Shown: positions 1-8,777, numbered from the stretch's first letter. The stretch is 26,238 nucleotides of DNA from Nitrospirota bacterium (GCA_029865515.1 JAOUGQ010000007.1:1-26238), one strand, 5' to 3'. Notes: generated by a model from the sequence alone, not told the origin. Translations and numbers: made by a program.

Positions 1-997
1 TGAGGCCCTGAAAGGCTCCTTGCCGAAAAAGGGCCTGCATAAAGACCTCGACTGACTGGCGAATCTGTGCCCATAACGGCTCATTATTGGGTTCGAAGAC
101 AGCCCACGTTGTGCCTTGTGCAATGCTGGACTCTAAAAACAAAGCCATCCGTCGGACCGGCACATATTTCCATTCGGGATCAGATGAAAGGGTTCGTGAT
201 CCCCAAGCCACATAAGTTGAAGGGGGAATCAGTTTGAGAGCATTGATGTTGGCCGGGGTGAGGAGAGCAATGTCTTGTGAGGTAAGTAATTGTTCAAGCC
301 CGACCACCCCTTGCAGTGTAGCTTCGGTTCCAGCCGGCGCTTTCCATACCCCGCGGGCTTCGTCGAATCGGGCAAAGAGGCCAGCCATGGTACCGCTGGC
401 TGGAATGGTCACCGTTGGTGGAGAGGCGACCTGGGAACGGACTTGGATACGAGGATGATACAGAATCAGACTGGGATGTCGAATGCCGGATTGGGCTCTG
501 AACCAAGCGGCTAAGTCTCTCACGGTTTGACGAAGGGCATCCTGTTGGGGTGGATCCAAAAGATACACGGCTCGATGTTTTTCAATGACGGGCACGGCTG
601 CTTGAAAGACCTTTGCCGCTTCCCGGTCGGGGAGGAGGGTGGTTTCCGGAATCAAGAGCATGTTGAAGGATGGGATTTGAGAGACGACAAGAGAAAGCCC
701 CTTTAAAAGAAGGCTGGCTGCTCTGGAGAATTTCACTCCCGTTGAGAGAACCCAGATCTCCTTGCCGCCATTTTCCAAAAATTGCTTGAGCACCAGGGAT
801 GAGAGTTGATTATTCCTGAGACCTCCAAAAATTCGTTCACACTCCTGAAGGGAGCGAACCGTGGTCGCGATGTATTTCGGGCCTGTAGGAAACGTGCCGA
901 TAAGTACAGCTGTCGAAGTCGAGACTCCAACAATGGCTTTGCTGGTCTTCCCGGTTTCTTGGATGTACACCCCTGGAGTTCGAAAGATCTCAGGCAT
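1..997 (-). CDS. Contractile tail sheath protein (phage tail or eCIS), partial at 3' end
   Basis: The minus-strand frame opens with ATG at 997 and runs without a stop to the window edge, giving 332 visible residues; the C-terminus is outside. The N-terminus reads TPGVYIQE at about residues 7-14, then GVSTSTAVLIGTFPTGP, then an ERIFGGL segment and FLENGGKEIWVLS. These are hallmarks of the gp18/FI-like sheath family shared by myophage tails, R-pyocins and extracellular contractile injection systems. Near the edge, RRMALFLESSIAQGTTWAVF and EPNNEPLWAQIR match the conserved sheath C-terminal domain, which usually ends some 50 residues later. The protein would therefore be a compact sheath of roughly 380-390 residues without a large surface insertion. 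In the family, the sheath polymerises round the inner tube and contracts to drive it through a membrane. A plausible ribosome site (AAAAGGAAA) lies about 6 bases before the ATG. Tube, baseplate and ATPase genes, which would separate phage from eCIS, are not in the window. Confidence 0.88.
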   Translation of the reverse strand, partial: MPEIFRTPGVYIQETGKTSKAIVGVSTSTAVLIGTFPTGPKYIATTVRSLQECERIFGGLRNNQLSSLVLKQFLENGGKEIWVLSTGVKFSRAASLLLKGLSLVVSQIPSFNMLLIPETTLLPDREAAKVFQAAVPVIEKHRAVYLLDPPQQDALRQTVRDLAAWFRAQSGIRHPSLILYHPRIQVRSQVASPPTVTIPASGTMAGLFARFDEARGVWKAPAGTEATLQGVVGLEQLLTSQDIALLTPANINALKLIPPSTYVAWGSRTLSSDPEWKYVPVRRMALFLESSIAQGTTWAVFEPNNEPLWAQIRQSVEVFMQALFRQGAFQGL

Positions 998-1300
998 TGG
1001 AATATTTCCTTTTAAGCGGATGCGAACGATGGCGTCTTTTATGGAGGTTGATTTCCTGCCTCACGAGATCGGGTTCAACAAGATTCAAATACGGCGGCTA
1101 CTCTGATGAACGAATTATGCCAAAAATTCCATAAGAAACATATTCCGAGCGCTTGCATCTCAAGTTTTGCCCACTATGACCGTTACAACTGAAGGGGCTC
1201 CATTTTAGAGTGGGAGTCAAATAATCACTATGAACATACCGCTAGAATTTTTCCTGCTCATGCCCAGTTGGAAGAACAAGAAACCTTAACAGAGAGTCGT
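998..1300. other. Divergent intergenic region, no gene seen
   Basis: About 300 bases separate the minus-strand sheath gene from the plus-strand small protein, so promoters for both should lie here. I see no convincing sigma-70 -35/-10 pair with correct spacing on either strand and no strong hairpin. Short open frames here overlap the sheath gene and lack protein-like composition. Confidence 0.5.
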
Positions 1301-1729
1301 ATGATGTGGCGGAAAATCTTATTGATTCTTGTGGCCATGGGCTTGGGGTATGCCTCCAATGTTTTTAGCCAAGCGGCCTGTTTGGAGAATGCGGCCTTCT
1401 GGTACTCCCAGGTGATGATGTCGGGACAACCCTATTATGTGGTCCTGAAGCCGGGGCAAGAGCATATTCAGCAAGCCTTGGATGCCGTAGCCGCCCCCTA
1501 TACCGTCTTGCTGTCGCCTCCTGATACGGATGCCTATCCTCGAGTCAGCATTCACACCACCTCCTGGATCCCCTTTCTCATTTCCGAACATTTTTATTTT
1601 GAAGGGGATGAAACCCGGCGCGCGAAATTTACTGCGCATTATCTGGGTTTCTTCGGGATGGCCCTGTCGGTGGGCGATTCGTTTGCTCTCCCCTCCATGC
1701 CCATCCCGGATTCTCTCCCATCTTCATAG
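1301..1729 (+). CDS. Small exported or membrane-anchored protein, unknown function
   Basis: The frame encodes 142 residues from ATG at 1301 (a TTG at 1268 would add 11 residues but has no ribosome site; AGAGAG lies a few bases before 1301). The N-terminus MMWRKILLILVAMGLGYA is a charged start followed by a hydrophobic helix, so it is either a signal peptide cut near FSQA or an anchor. The rest is mostly soluble, with a Pro/Asp-rich segment (LLSPPDTDAYP), an aromatic segment (SEHFYFEGDETRR) and a hydrophobic patch (HYLGFFGMALSVG). I do not recognise a family. It stands alone on the plus strand, divergent from the sheath gene and convergent with the membrane protein at 1767-2906, 37 bases away. 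Frame length and composition support a real gene, but function is unknown. Confidence 0.55.
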   Translation: MMWRKILLILVAMGLGYASNVFSQAACLENAAFWYSQVMMSGQPYYVVLKPGQEHIQQALDAVAAPYTVLLSPPDTDAYPRVSIHTTSWIPFLISEHFYFEGDETRRAKFTAHYLGFFGMALSVGDSFALPSMPIPDSLPSS

Positions 1730-1766
1730 ACGTGGTGAAGCTGAATTGGAATCTTCTAGAGGGTGC

Positions 1767-2906
1767 TCAAGGCGAACAGCCGGAGTTGTTCTTTTGTGAA
1801 TCCTCCGGCGATGCCAGGTTCCATGGCAACACTCCCCAGAATAATTCGGTGACTGCGACACATTCTAATCCAAACGGCAAATAGCCGGCATAGCCTAAGA
1901 GCGGCATCTCAAATATCTTGAATGCATGGACGTAGGGAATCGAATATTCCCAATGGACCAGGCTGAACGCGTTCCACATTTCCCAAAACAATCCGCAGAC
2001 GAGCGCTGCCATCCCGGAAAGCGCCACAGGACTCCAGTTCCCTTTGCCCAAAGGCGTCAAGACGGTTGGGTCCCTCCGGATTATTTGTATTCCGAGCATA
2101 ATCAGGAGGGGGGCAATCCAAAGGAGAAAAAATAACATGGTGGGCCAACGCCCAATCAGGAGAAGCCCAAGGCAACCCAGGCTAATCAACAGCCAGCCGG
2201 TGCGTGGGGAATTTACCATTGGGAGAACATGCCAGTTCTCAAACGGGGTCTTCACCTGGGTAAACGAGGCCAGGTATTCATAGGTGCCTAAAACGGCTGG
2301 CAAAACTGTGGAGAATGAGAGGGTCATCCAAAAGACAGTGGTCACGGAATGAACCTCCGTCATCCCGACATAATGCCAGTTATGTACGAACTGATTGAGG
2401 TATTCAAACATCCACCAGAAACCGGCACTGAGGACGAAGAGTTTGAAGAGGAATTTTGGGTGGTTGATGAACATGCACTGCCCGGTTCGTGAAAATAGCA
2501 AGGCATTGATGACGACGATGTAGCCGAACCAGAGCAGCGGAAAGGTGTATGGTTGCCAGGCTTGAAACCAGGAGAAGCGGGTCCAGGCTAATAAACAGGC
2601 GAAAGCCGTCCATCCCACCGCCATCCAGCCCCACCAGGGAAAGCGGATTTGTGAAGAGGGTTGGGGTGGGCTGCAGTATTGAAATCTCGCATATCGCCAA
2701 AGAAAAGGGGCGAGGGTTCCAGCGATGAGAATGGCCAGTATGCCGAAAATTGTCCAGGACAAAGAGGCCCTTCCCGGTTGTGTGGGAATCGGCAAAAGGG
2801 CCAGGTAGGGAGGAAGGGGCTGGCCTGACAGGATGATGCCGAGAGGGGGCAGGACAAAGAGGAAGAAAAGAAAAATGCCGCCGGAGATTACCTTAGTGGA
2901 AGACAT
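1767..2906 (-). CDS. Polytopic inner-membrane protein, unknown function
   Basis: This 379-residue protein starts with ATG at 2906, preceded by a modest AAGTGA. It is hydrophobic over most of its length, with about 9-10 predicted helices (near residues 8-26, 50-70, 93-110, 120-140, 152-170, 188-210, 237-275, 298-315 and 335-355). Trp and aromatic residues are abundant. The last third carries a Pro/Gly-rich segment, FEMPLLGYAGYLPFGLE, at about 330-346, which looks like a conserved functional core; a second polar patch, YVGMTEVHSVTTVFW, lies in the middle. No transporter or enzyme family was recognised, and no nucleotide-binding or redox motif is seen. It sits 227 bases downstream of the DUF2007 gene on the same strand, so co-transcription is possible but not evident. 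Confident gene, unknown function. Confidence 0.8.
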   Translation of the reverse strand: MSSTKVISGGIFLFFLFVLPPLGIILSGQPLPPYLALLPIPTQPGRASLSWTIFGILAILIAGTLAPFLWRYARFQYCSPPQPSSQIRFPWWGWMAVGWTAFACLLAWTRFSWFQAWQPYTFPLLWFGYIVVINALLFSRTGQCMFINHPKFLFKLFVLSAGFWWMFEYLNQFVHNWHYVGMTEVHSVTTVFWMTLSFSTVLPAVLGTYEYLASFTQVKTPFENWHVLPMVNSPRTGWLLISLGCLGLLLIGRWPTMLFFLLWIAPLLIMLGIQIIRRDPTVLTPLGKGNWSPVALSGMAALVCGLFWEMWNAFSLVHWEYSIPYVHAFKIFEMPLLGYAGYLPFGLECVAVTELFWGVLPWNLASPEDSQKNNSGCSP

Positions 2907-3133
2907 GTCATCACTTCACATGGATGGCCTTGGCAAGAATGGCCTCTGTACGGGCATTGCGTAGATCTTCAAACATTGGGAGAATGCGTGATCACAAAGT
3001 TAGGCCCTCACGAGGGTGTCATCCTGAACCAGCCGGGAAAGATCTGCGCCCGGGTTGAGCGCTTCAGGGCTTGGCGAGATCTTTGGCGTTCCGCCATGAT
3101 TCCAATGCACATGAATGATGAATTTTTATACTG

Positions 3134-3445
3134 TTACCTTCTTTCCTGACCGCATTTCCAGCAGCTTGTGAATTCCTTTTGATGCACTTCGCCGCAACCC
3201 AAGCAGGTCCATCCGGTAGTTTCGACAGGTTCAGCTCGCTCCCAATCTTCGAGTAAGGTCTTGGCTTGTTCAAAATCCTCGTCCTTCAGAACCCACAGTT
3301 CCGGAAAGACTTCGACAAAGGGTACTTCCCCTCCCAGCATCGCCGACCGTTGGTTTTTGATTGTGGCCGGTATGCGAGCTTGATCCAACAGTTCCTTGCG
3401 AGATTCGACGTCGATAAGGCTTTGGGAGACATACAGTTTTTTCAT
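3134..3445 (-). CDS. DUF2007-type protein with C-terminal zinc ribbon
   Basis: The protein has 103 residues. The N-terminal ~70 residues (MKKLYVSQSLIDVESRKELL, IKNQRSAMLGGEVPFVEVFP, ELWVLKDEDFEQAKTLLEDW) match the DUF2007 pattern: a small ferredoxin-like fold with a conserved GGEVPF-like turn and a W-V/Y segment, annotated as a putative signal-transducing domain. The C-terminus WTCLGCGEVHQKEFTSCWKC holds two CxxC pairs in the spacing of a RanBP2-like zinc ribbon. Such proteins are cytoplasmic and their molecular role is not established. ATG at 3445 is chosen because the domain begins directly after it; the ribosome site is weak (AAGAACG). No clear operon partner is visible. Confidence 0.8.
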   Translation of the reverse strand: MKKLYVSQSLIDVESRKELLDQARIPATIKNQRSAMLGGEVPFVEVFPELWVLKDEDFEQAKTLLEDWERAEPVETTGWTCLGCGEVHQKEFTSCWKCGQERR

Positions 3446-4416
3446 CGTTCTTGTTTACGTTCGTGAGTAGTAAAGATGGAGCAATATGCAATGCGCAAGC
3501 ATGTAGGCTGAGGTCATTTAAGTCTGGAGAAATGGAGTACGGTTAATCATGAATGTTTCTTTGGGTAGCATACCATGTTGGGAGGGGGGGCTGGAATTTG
3601 TCTTTAACATTGTGAGGCGCGAACTTTGTCCCCTCACAACCGGTTGCCTGTCTTGTTCCTTCGTCAATGGCTGACATCGATTTTTCTATAAAAGAGGGCG
3701 ACAAAGTCATACGAGCGAATTCGTGAGATTTCAGGGTACGGTGACATTTATGGTTCTTGAGAAAAGATGAGGATATTTTATTTCCTAATTTGGACATCAT
3801 TGAACCATTCATAGGAACTTGAGTTGTTCAATATGAAGGCCAAGCCTGATGCGTTGGAGGATTGGTCATACCATCGGGAGCCGATTTCTGCCAACTGATT
3901 TTTGAGCACGAAAAAAATGCTGAAAAGTTGCTTCAAGTTCAGAATGCAGGACCTTCTGAAGGATTCTCATGATATTGGTTGATGTGTTGGGGGCCAAGAC
4001 AATATTGATACATCCGAACGCGGTAAGGGCGGTCAGGTGTTGTGAGAGGTAGCGGGCACGTGCCAGCCATTACTCAGGAATTTCTGGGGGTGAGGGCGAG
4101 TAAGATGCACCAAACAGTCGATGGGTTGTTGGATGGACATGTTGTGAATGATCATGTCGTTGGTGCTCGGTTGTGACGGAGTGGCATTCGTCATTGGGAC
4201 ACCATCTGGAACCGTTCGGATTCAACGATTTTGTGGTCAACCAGTTGAGTTCCCGTTTGGCGTTGCATCGCGACATTATGAGGAATAGAGAGGATACGCA
4301 TGATCTTCTTTCTTCAGCGGGTCCGCGCGATTCCGTTCACAACAGTCCCGGAGATTTCGTGGCCCAATAATACCGGGCCCTTTCAGTGCTTACGCCTATG
4401 CACCAGCAACTTGCCA
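3446..4416. other. Gene-poor region with small minus-strand open fragments, probably decayed
   Basis: No intact gene was found in 970 bases. On the minus strand three short frames follow the SulP remnant: 4301-4191 (36 residues, starting MRILSIPHNV), 4194-4033 (53 residues, starting MTNATPSQPS and overlapping the first by ATGA), and an open stretch without a proper start at 4069-3866 (WLARARYLSQHLTALTAFG and on). They lie in different frames in succession, as expected for a gene broken by indels, but I cannot match them to a family. A 3543-3812 minus frame has coincidental composition and is left out. A weak 5-bp GC stem at 4361-4379 lies just past the SulP stop. Confidence 0.45.
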
Positions 4417-6195
4417 TTACGCGAATGCCATGAGGCTGCGTGGAGGATTCACGCGGTAAGCCAGCACATGGTCAGAAAACGGGCGAAAGTGTTGCATCCC
4501 GACGATAGAGCAGGTGTGGCCTGCCGCGATGCATTGGTCCTGGAAATGGTGCAGATACTCCATCGAAGTGTGGTCGATAATCTTGCCTGCCATGATAACC
4601 ATGAAGTTAGCTTTAGGGGTTGGAGGAACGACGATCTTGCTGAGCGCCTTGTCGAGTTTCATCAGATTCATGCAGCTGACCGAAGACAGGTAAATTTTAT
4701 AAGGGTTCTTCATCTCTCCGACGGATCCCCGTATTGCACTGGTCGCAACGGTCATGACACCGTACCGCTCACCAGAGCCACGGCCGTCTCCGATTCGGAT
4801 GACCGGATTGCGGAATAATTCTACGAGTGCAGCCGACAGTTGCCCGGTGAACCGTTTGAGGGAAAATTCTCCGGCTGGGGTCTCCTTGGCTGAGGTTCTC
4901 ACCAGGTCCACACAGAGCACGACGATCTTCGTCAGGGTCCCAAGGGCCACTCCTTCCAACAGGTCCGAGGTGTACAAGGTGACCACGACCGTGACCACCG
5001 CGATCAACAGCTGTTCCTTGCCGATCTCGAACATCTTTCGGAAAACCCTGGGCGCGCATAGTTGCCATCCGATCCAGATGAGTAACGCCGCCAGGACTGT
5101 AAGTGGAATCAGATTGATGAGCGTTGTACCAAACCACAAAAGGAGTGAGAGAAAACATGCATAGTAAAAGTTAGCCTAGAGAGTTCGTCCCCCGGCCATG
5201 ATATTGGTCGTGCTTTTCACTCCGCCGGGGATGATCGTCAAGCCTCCGGCCAGGCTGGAGAGGATGTTGGAGATACCCATGGCCCGCAGGGTCACGTTGG
5301 GATCCGATTTTCTATGAAAGGGGTCGATCTTATCGACCGCGGCGATCGTGGCTAGGGACTCCGTGCCATCGATAAGGGTGAGCGTGACGATCGTGATTAA
5401 TAACGCCATCCACAAATCCTGGTTATGCCAGGCTTCAGTAAAATGAGGAAAGTGAATGCCATGTTCGAAAATATCGAGAGGTACCTTGACCAGGTATTCT
5501 TGCGGGAGTTGCAGGAACCAACTGCCTACGCCGCCCAGCGTGATGACCAGGAGGGGTGCCGGGATGAGCGTGGCCCACCGTTCCTTTCTGCTGGAAAGTA
5601 AAAAGAGGAGGGCCAAGGAAAGACCTCCGACAAGGAAGATCGTCGGGTTCATCTCATGGATATCGTGAGGAATGGCGAGCAGGGCTGCCGGAATGGATTT
5701 GACGGGCGGCAACTGGTCTCCCAGGAGTTGCGGGATTTGTTTGATGATGATCAGCATGCCGATTGCGCTCAACATGCCTTCGACTACCGAGATGGGAAAG
5801 TACAGGGCGAATTTCCCGGCGCGGAAGAGACTCAACAGCACCTGCACTACGCCGGTCAGACAAATCGCCACCAGCAAGAGCGGATACCCCGCCTCTAAGT
5901 CTCCATGGCCGAGCACAATCATGCCGGCTAGTAGTGCTGGCGCCAGACCGGCGGCCGGTCCGCTGATCGTCACATAGGCTCCCCCGAGAAACGGGAAGAT
6001 AAATCCGGCGATGATAGCCGAGATGACACCGGTGATGGGCGGCGCGCCGGAAGCCACGGCGATCCCAAGCGAGAGGGGGAGCCCAATGAGGGCGACCTGC
6101 AATCCTGCTAGCAGGTCATAGCGCCAATGTTTCAGCCCACGTACCCCGTTCCGGGGTTTCTCCATCGCTGGAGTCAGCGGTTCATGAGTCGACAT
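4417..6195 (-). pseudogene. SulP-family anion transporter interrupted by an in-frame amber codon
   Basis: Two minus-strand frames (6195-5176 and the one ending at 4417) are the same reading frame separated only by TAG at 5178-5176. The N-terminal 339 residues hold the SulP signature (GLQVALIGLPLSLGIAVASG, FLGGAYVTISGPAAGLAPAL, and GGVKSTTNIMAGGRTL just before the stop). The frame continues with ANFYYACFLSLLLWFGTTL, the last helices, and a C-terminal STAS domain (IIDHTSMEYLHHF, VGMQHFRPFSDHVLA). SulP relatives usually have Trp or a similar residue after GGRT-x, so TGG-to-TAG is the simplest change. Read through, the protein would have 592 codons, normal for the family, which moves sulfate, bicarbonate or similar anions across the inner membrane. 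The ribosome site is strong (AGGAGG, 6-base spacing). Amber readthrough, two-piece translation or a sequencing error are alternatives. Flanking gene decay favours a recent pseudogene. Confidence 0.85.
5176..5178 (-). other. In-frame amber codon splitting the SulP gene
   Basis: The minus strand reads GGA CGA ACT CTC TAG GCT AAC TTT. Both sides are in one frame and both match SulP, so one base (TGG to TAG) accounts for the interruption with no indel. The first ATG in frame after the stop, at 5163, has no ribosome site next to it and lies inside a membrane helix, so reinitiation would give a poor product. Confidence 0.85.
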
Positions 6196-6201
6196 GCCAT
6201 G

Positions 6202-6207
6202 CCTCCT
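6202..6207 (-). promoter_or_regulatory. Strong Shine-Dalgarno of the SulP gene
   Basis: The minus strand carries a perfect AGGAGG six bases before ATG at 6195. It fixes the start and shows that the initiation signal has not decayed even though the frame has a stop. An out-of-frame ATG at 6200 lies between and is ignored as too close. Confidence 0.7.
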
Positions 6208-6969
6208 GAATATCGGGTTTTCCTGTGATTTTTCGTAACGACAAATTGTTCATAATTTTCCGGCGGTGACGGTGGCTCCCGGTTTGTTCTGATTTAAGTC
6301 TTCTGCCAGTGCGAACAAACCTGCTCGACGATCGATCAGTCATCTTCTGCCAGGACTGTTCTCCCTAACGGCGACTTAGGCATCTCCCTTTGTTTGTTGT
6401 TCCAGGGTTGTCCACTCATCTCGCCAGAATACGCCAACTTGCCGGACAGTTCATTGCATAACCGATGCCCATGGAGACAGTCGGATCTGATCATTCCCAA
6501 AGAAACTAATGACGAATTTTGTCAGACAATATTGAATGTTTCAAAACTCATGAACTGAATGAGGGCCTCGCGTGACCGTTGCTGCTTTGGATGAGCGGTA
6601 TCGCACCGCGCGTCAAGTGCGAAGTTGCTACTACGGCCAGATTGTGAAGTGTTCAGGATGACGTCGTTTGGTCGCCTTGAGATAAGGAGACGGCAACTCG
6701 ATGTCTTTGTAGGGATGATCGTTCCATTTCCAGGATGCTACGCATTCCACCTGATCGCACAGACCTCCCGTTCAGGAGGGTAACCACGAGGAGTGGGTCG
6801 ATCACGTCACGAATCTTTTGTTGGTGATACCCGGCAAGAATGCCGCGAAGGTTTCAAAGATCAATCGTGTCCGACTGATTGAGAAATTTCCCTCATGGCT
6901 GCAAAACTGTCGTAGAGGTGGGGAGCGGCACCGCTAACAGGAAGTACGAAACGTTGTCGATATTTAAAT
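6208..6969. other. Gene-poor region upstream of SulP with residual open fragments
   Basis: No intact gene is seen in about 760 bases. The minus strand holds a 46-codon open stretch (6771-6634) with protein-like composition (QVECVASWKWNDHPY, KDIELPSPYLKATKRR) ending in TAGTAG and lacking a start. In other minus-strand frames upstream are fragments such as RTRLIFETFAAFLPG and VIDPLLVVTLLNGR. Their succession in different frames suggests a decayed gene, which I cannot identify. The promoter for SulP should lie in the last ~100 bases but no clear -35/-10 pair is visible. Confidence 0.4.
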
Positions 6970-7446
6970 TTACCGAATACCCCAATGAATGTGATAAGAC
7001 AGGTCATAGCCGCCGGCGTTCCGTTGCGTGCCTAACACGGTCCCGTCGAACGAAATGCGGTACAGGCCGCTTTCCTGGATGGGAAACTTCACCGTGCCAT
7101 TTCCGCTTTCAGCAATCATGCGGTGGTAGGGTGTCTCGCTAGAGGGCATACTCCCAATTTTGTACAGGTGGACTACGAGCGAGCCCTTGTGTATGGCCGT
7201 TTCATATTCGGCGAAAAAGTCCTGGCCTTTTGCAAAATAAAAGGTTTTTAGTCCCCAGGAATAGCCTGATCGAGTACTCGTAAGTCCATTTCCACGGAGG
7301 TCCCGGGATTCATAGCCCAAGGTTTCCACCAAACCGGTGGCAAACGTCAAAACCATTCCGGTCACCAGCACCGAGAAAATCCCAAGGCCGCCGAGTACGA
7401 CTTTTCCGGAAATTACCGTTCGTCCATGTTCAATAACAGTTCCCAT
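6970..7446 (-). CDS. Single-pass membrane protein with periplasmic beta-rich domain, unknown
   Basis: This 158-residue protein begins at ATG 7446, with a purine-rich AAGGGGGG three bases upstream. A short cytoplasmic N-terminus is followed by one hydrophobic helix at about 17-38 (VLGGLGIFSVLVTGMVLTFA). The remaining 120 residues look extracytoplasmic and beta-rich, alternating aromatic and polar residues (YSWGLKTFYFAKGQDFFAEY, GTVKFPIQESGLYRISFDGT). The second half resembles in style the beta-sandwich modules that bind ligands or partners in the periplasm, but I can name no family. It stands between the decayed SulP region and the His-rich membrane protein, with 237 bases before the latter's 3' end. 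Real gene likely; function unknown. Confidence 0.65.
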   Translation of the reverse strand: MGTVIEHGRTVISGKVVLGGLGIFSVLVTGMVLTFATGLVETLGYESRDLRGNGLTSTRSGYSWGLKTFYFAKGQDFFAEYETAIHKGSLVVHLYKIGSMPSSETPYHRMIAESGNGTVKFPIQESGLYRISFDGTVLGTQRNAGGYDLSYHIHWGIR

Positions 7447-7683
7447 GGTCCCCCCTTACCATGCGTGTTCCCCATTTCCATGCAAGGTCTGCATGGTTCA
7501 TCTCTGAGAGTTTATCGGTCCGATCCTAAATACCCTTAATCCACGCGATAGGCATCGTTCGATTTGGTCCCAGCGCATAGTCATGGGTCGGGGACTATCC
7601 GGTGATTGAGGATTTCAGATCTGGCAAAGCCCTGTGAATATCAGGGCTTCGTTGGGGATCCTGGAGCGGTGAGTGCGATGTTT

Positions 7684-8529
7684 TTACGATTCGGAGTAAA
7701 ACAAGAGCTGCACCCCGATAGTGATGACAAAGAGTGCCCAGAGTATTTTGAGGATGAAGCGAAGTTGGGACGAGGTAGCCGGGGAGCAAGATGTCTGATG
7801 CACGAACTCTCCAGCGAACCAGGCCAGGCCACCCGACAAGGCCAACGTGCCCATGATATGGTGGTGAAGCTGAATCTGGGGACCGGCCGGATGGGGGCCA
7901 TGCATGTGAATGAACAACATCAGTCCGCCGACCAGAGCAAACCCCGGCAGCAGCCCGCGCCAGAACAGGTGGGATGATTTTCCAGCCTGAAGGAACCATT
8001 CCGCCGTGCCGACGCCTAAGGCGAGGACCCCGAAGATTTTATGTTGCAGCATTTCAGGATCTTTGCCGGATAACGTCTCGGCCAACGTCCAAGAGCCGAT
8101 GGGCCACGCTAAATGATCGCTCCAGATTAACAGGAAGATTCCTGCCCCAATCAGTGAAGCCGGCAACAGCCAACGAGACCAAGCCAACACTTGCCATCCT
8201 ATTGCCGTTCGCAACTCACTCAATCCCACCAGAATGACACCCACTCCTGCCAGAGCATGGTTAAATTCGGAGTAGGCCATGCCTTCCGGGGATCCTTCCC
8301 ATTGGCCTGCCTGCGGAGCCGAGGCATGATGAGTATGATCATGATGGTTCCCTTGTCCCCCCTCCAGCATCATGTTTTGTTCAGCCCGGGCATAGGGCAG
8401 ACCAAAACCAATCTCTTCCCCCATTGTTCCCCATAGACCTTGAAGAAACAGAAGCCCTAATATCACCCGATACATCCAAATGAACCTTTTGGAGGGAGTC
8501 ACAGGCACATTTCTTTCAGCATTAATCAT
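7684..8529 (-). CDS. His-rich polytopic membrane protein, possibly metal-related
   Basis: The frame can be opened as far as 8709, but the first 60 codons look non-coding. ATG 8529 (MINAERNVPV) or ATG 8475 (MYRVILGLLFLQG, with AAAAGG upstream) better suits the hydrophobic signal-like segment ending PYARA. After it comes a His-rich stretch (GNHHDHTHHAS), then about six helices (ALAGVGVILVGLSEL, WLLPASLIGAGIFLLIW, HKIFGVLALGVGTAEWFL, LFWRGLLPGFALVGGLML, HHHIMGTLALSGGLAWFAG, and a last one near the C-terminus). His residues also sit at helix ends (LFIHMHGPHPAG, IQLHHHIMG). This arrangement recalls copper- or other metal-handling membrane proteins, but no specific family was recognised, so the metal link is inference from His content. 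It lies downstream of thiI on the same strand. Confidence 0.65.
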   Translation of the reverse strand: MINAERNVPVTPSKRFIWMYRVILGLLFLQGLWGTMGEEIGFGLPYARAEQNMMLEGGQGNHHDHTHHASAPQAGQWEGSPEGMAYSEFNHALAGVGVILVGLSELRTAIGWQVLAWSRWLLPASLIGAGIFLLIWSDHLAWPIGSWTLAETLSGKDPEMLQHKIFGVLALGVGTAEWFLQAGKSSHLFWRGLLPGFALVGGLMLFIHMHGPHPAGPQIQLHHHIMGTLALSGGLAWFAGEFVHQTSCSPATSSQLRFILKILWALFVITIGVQLLFYSES

Positions 8530-8777
8530 TCTCCAGGGACTGGTTCCCGCAAGGTGTGATGACTGGTGAAGAGCTGCTTCCCGAAGAACCCTCCCATGTG
8601 TCCACCATCCCATTTGCTGCTTGGTCATCGATTGCTTAGTTCTGGTTGGATGAGAGAATAAAAGCTTTTGGAGTCCATCAAGATACCTGTATGTGAATCT
8701 ACTCATCATGGCTCATGAAAGTTTGCGCTAAACCGGCTGGATTTGTATTCATTCGGAGGAGCAGAAAGGGAATTTTA

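Noticed and set aside
3543..3812. 89-residue minus-strand frame in the gap before SulP
   Set aside because: No ribosome site, no domain pattern and a composition typical of chance frames; left as part of the gene-poor region.
4361..4379. GC-rich inverted repeat after the SulP stop as a terminator
   Set aside because: Only five paired bases with a nine-base loop and no T-run on the minus strand.
4300..4818. 172-residue plus-strand frame
   Set aside because: Lies antisense over the SulP STAS and helix region, whose minus-strand translation matches a known family.
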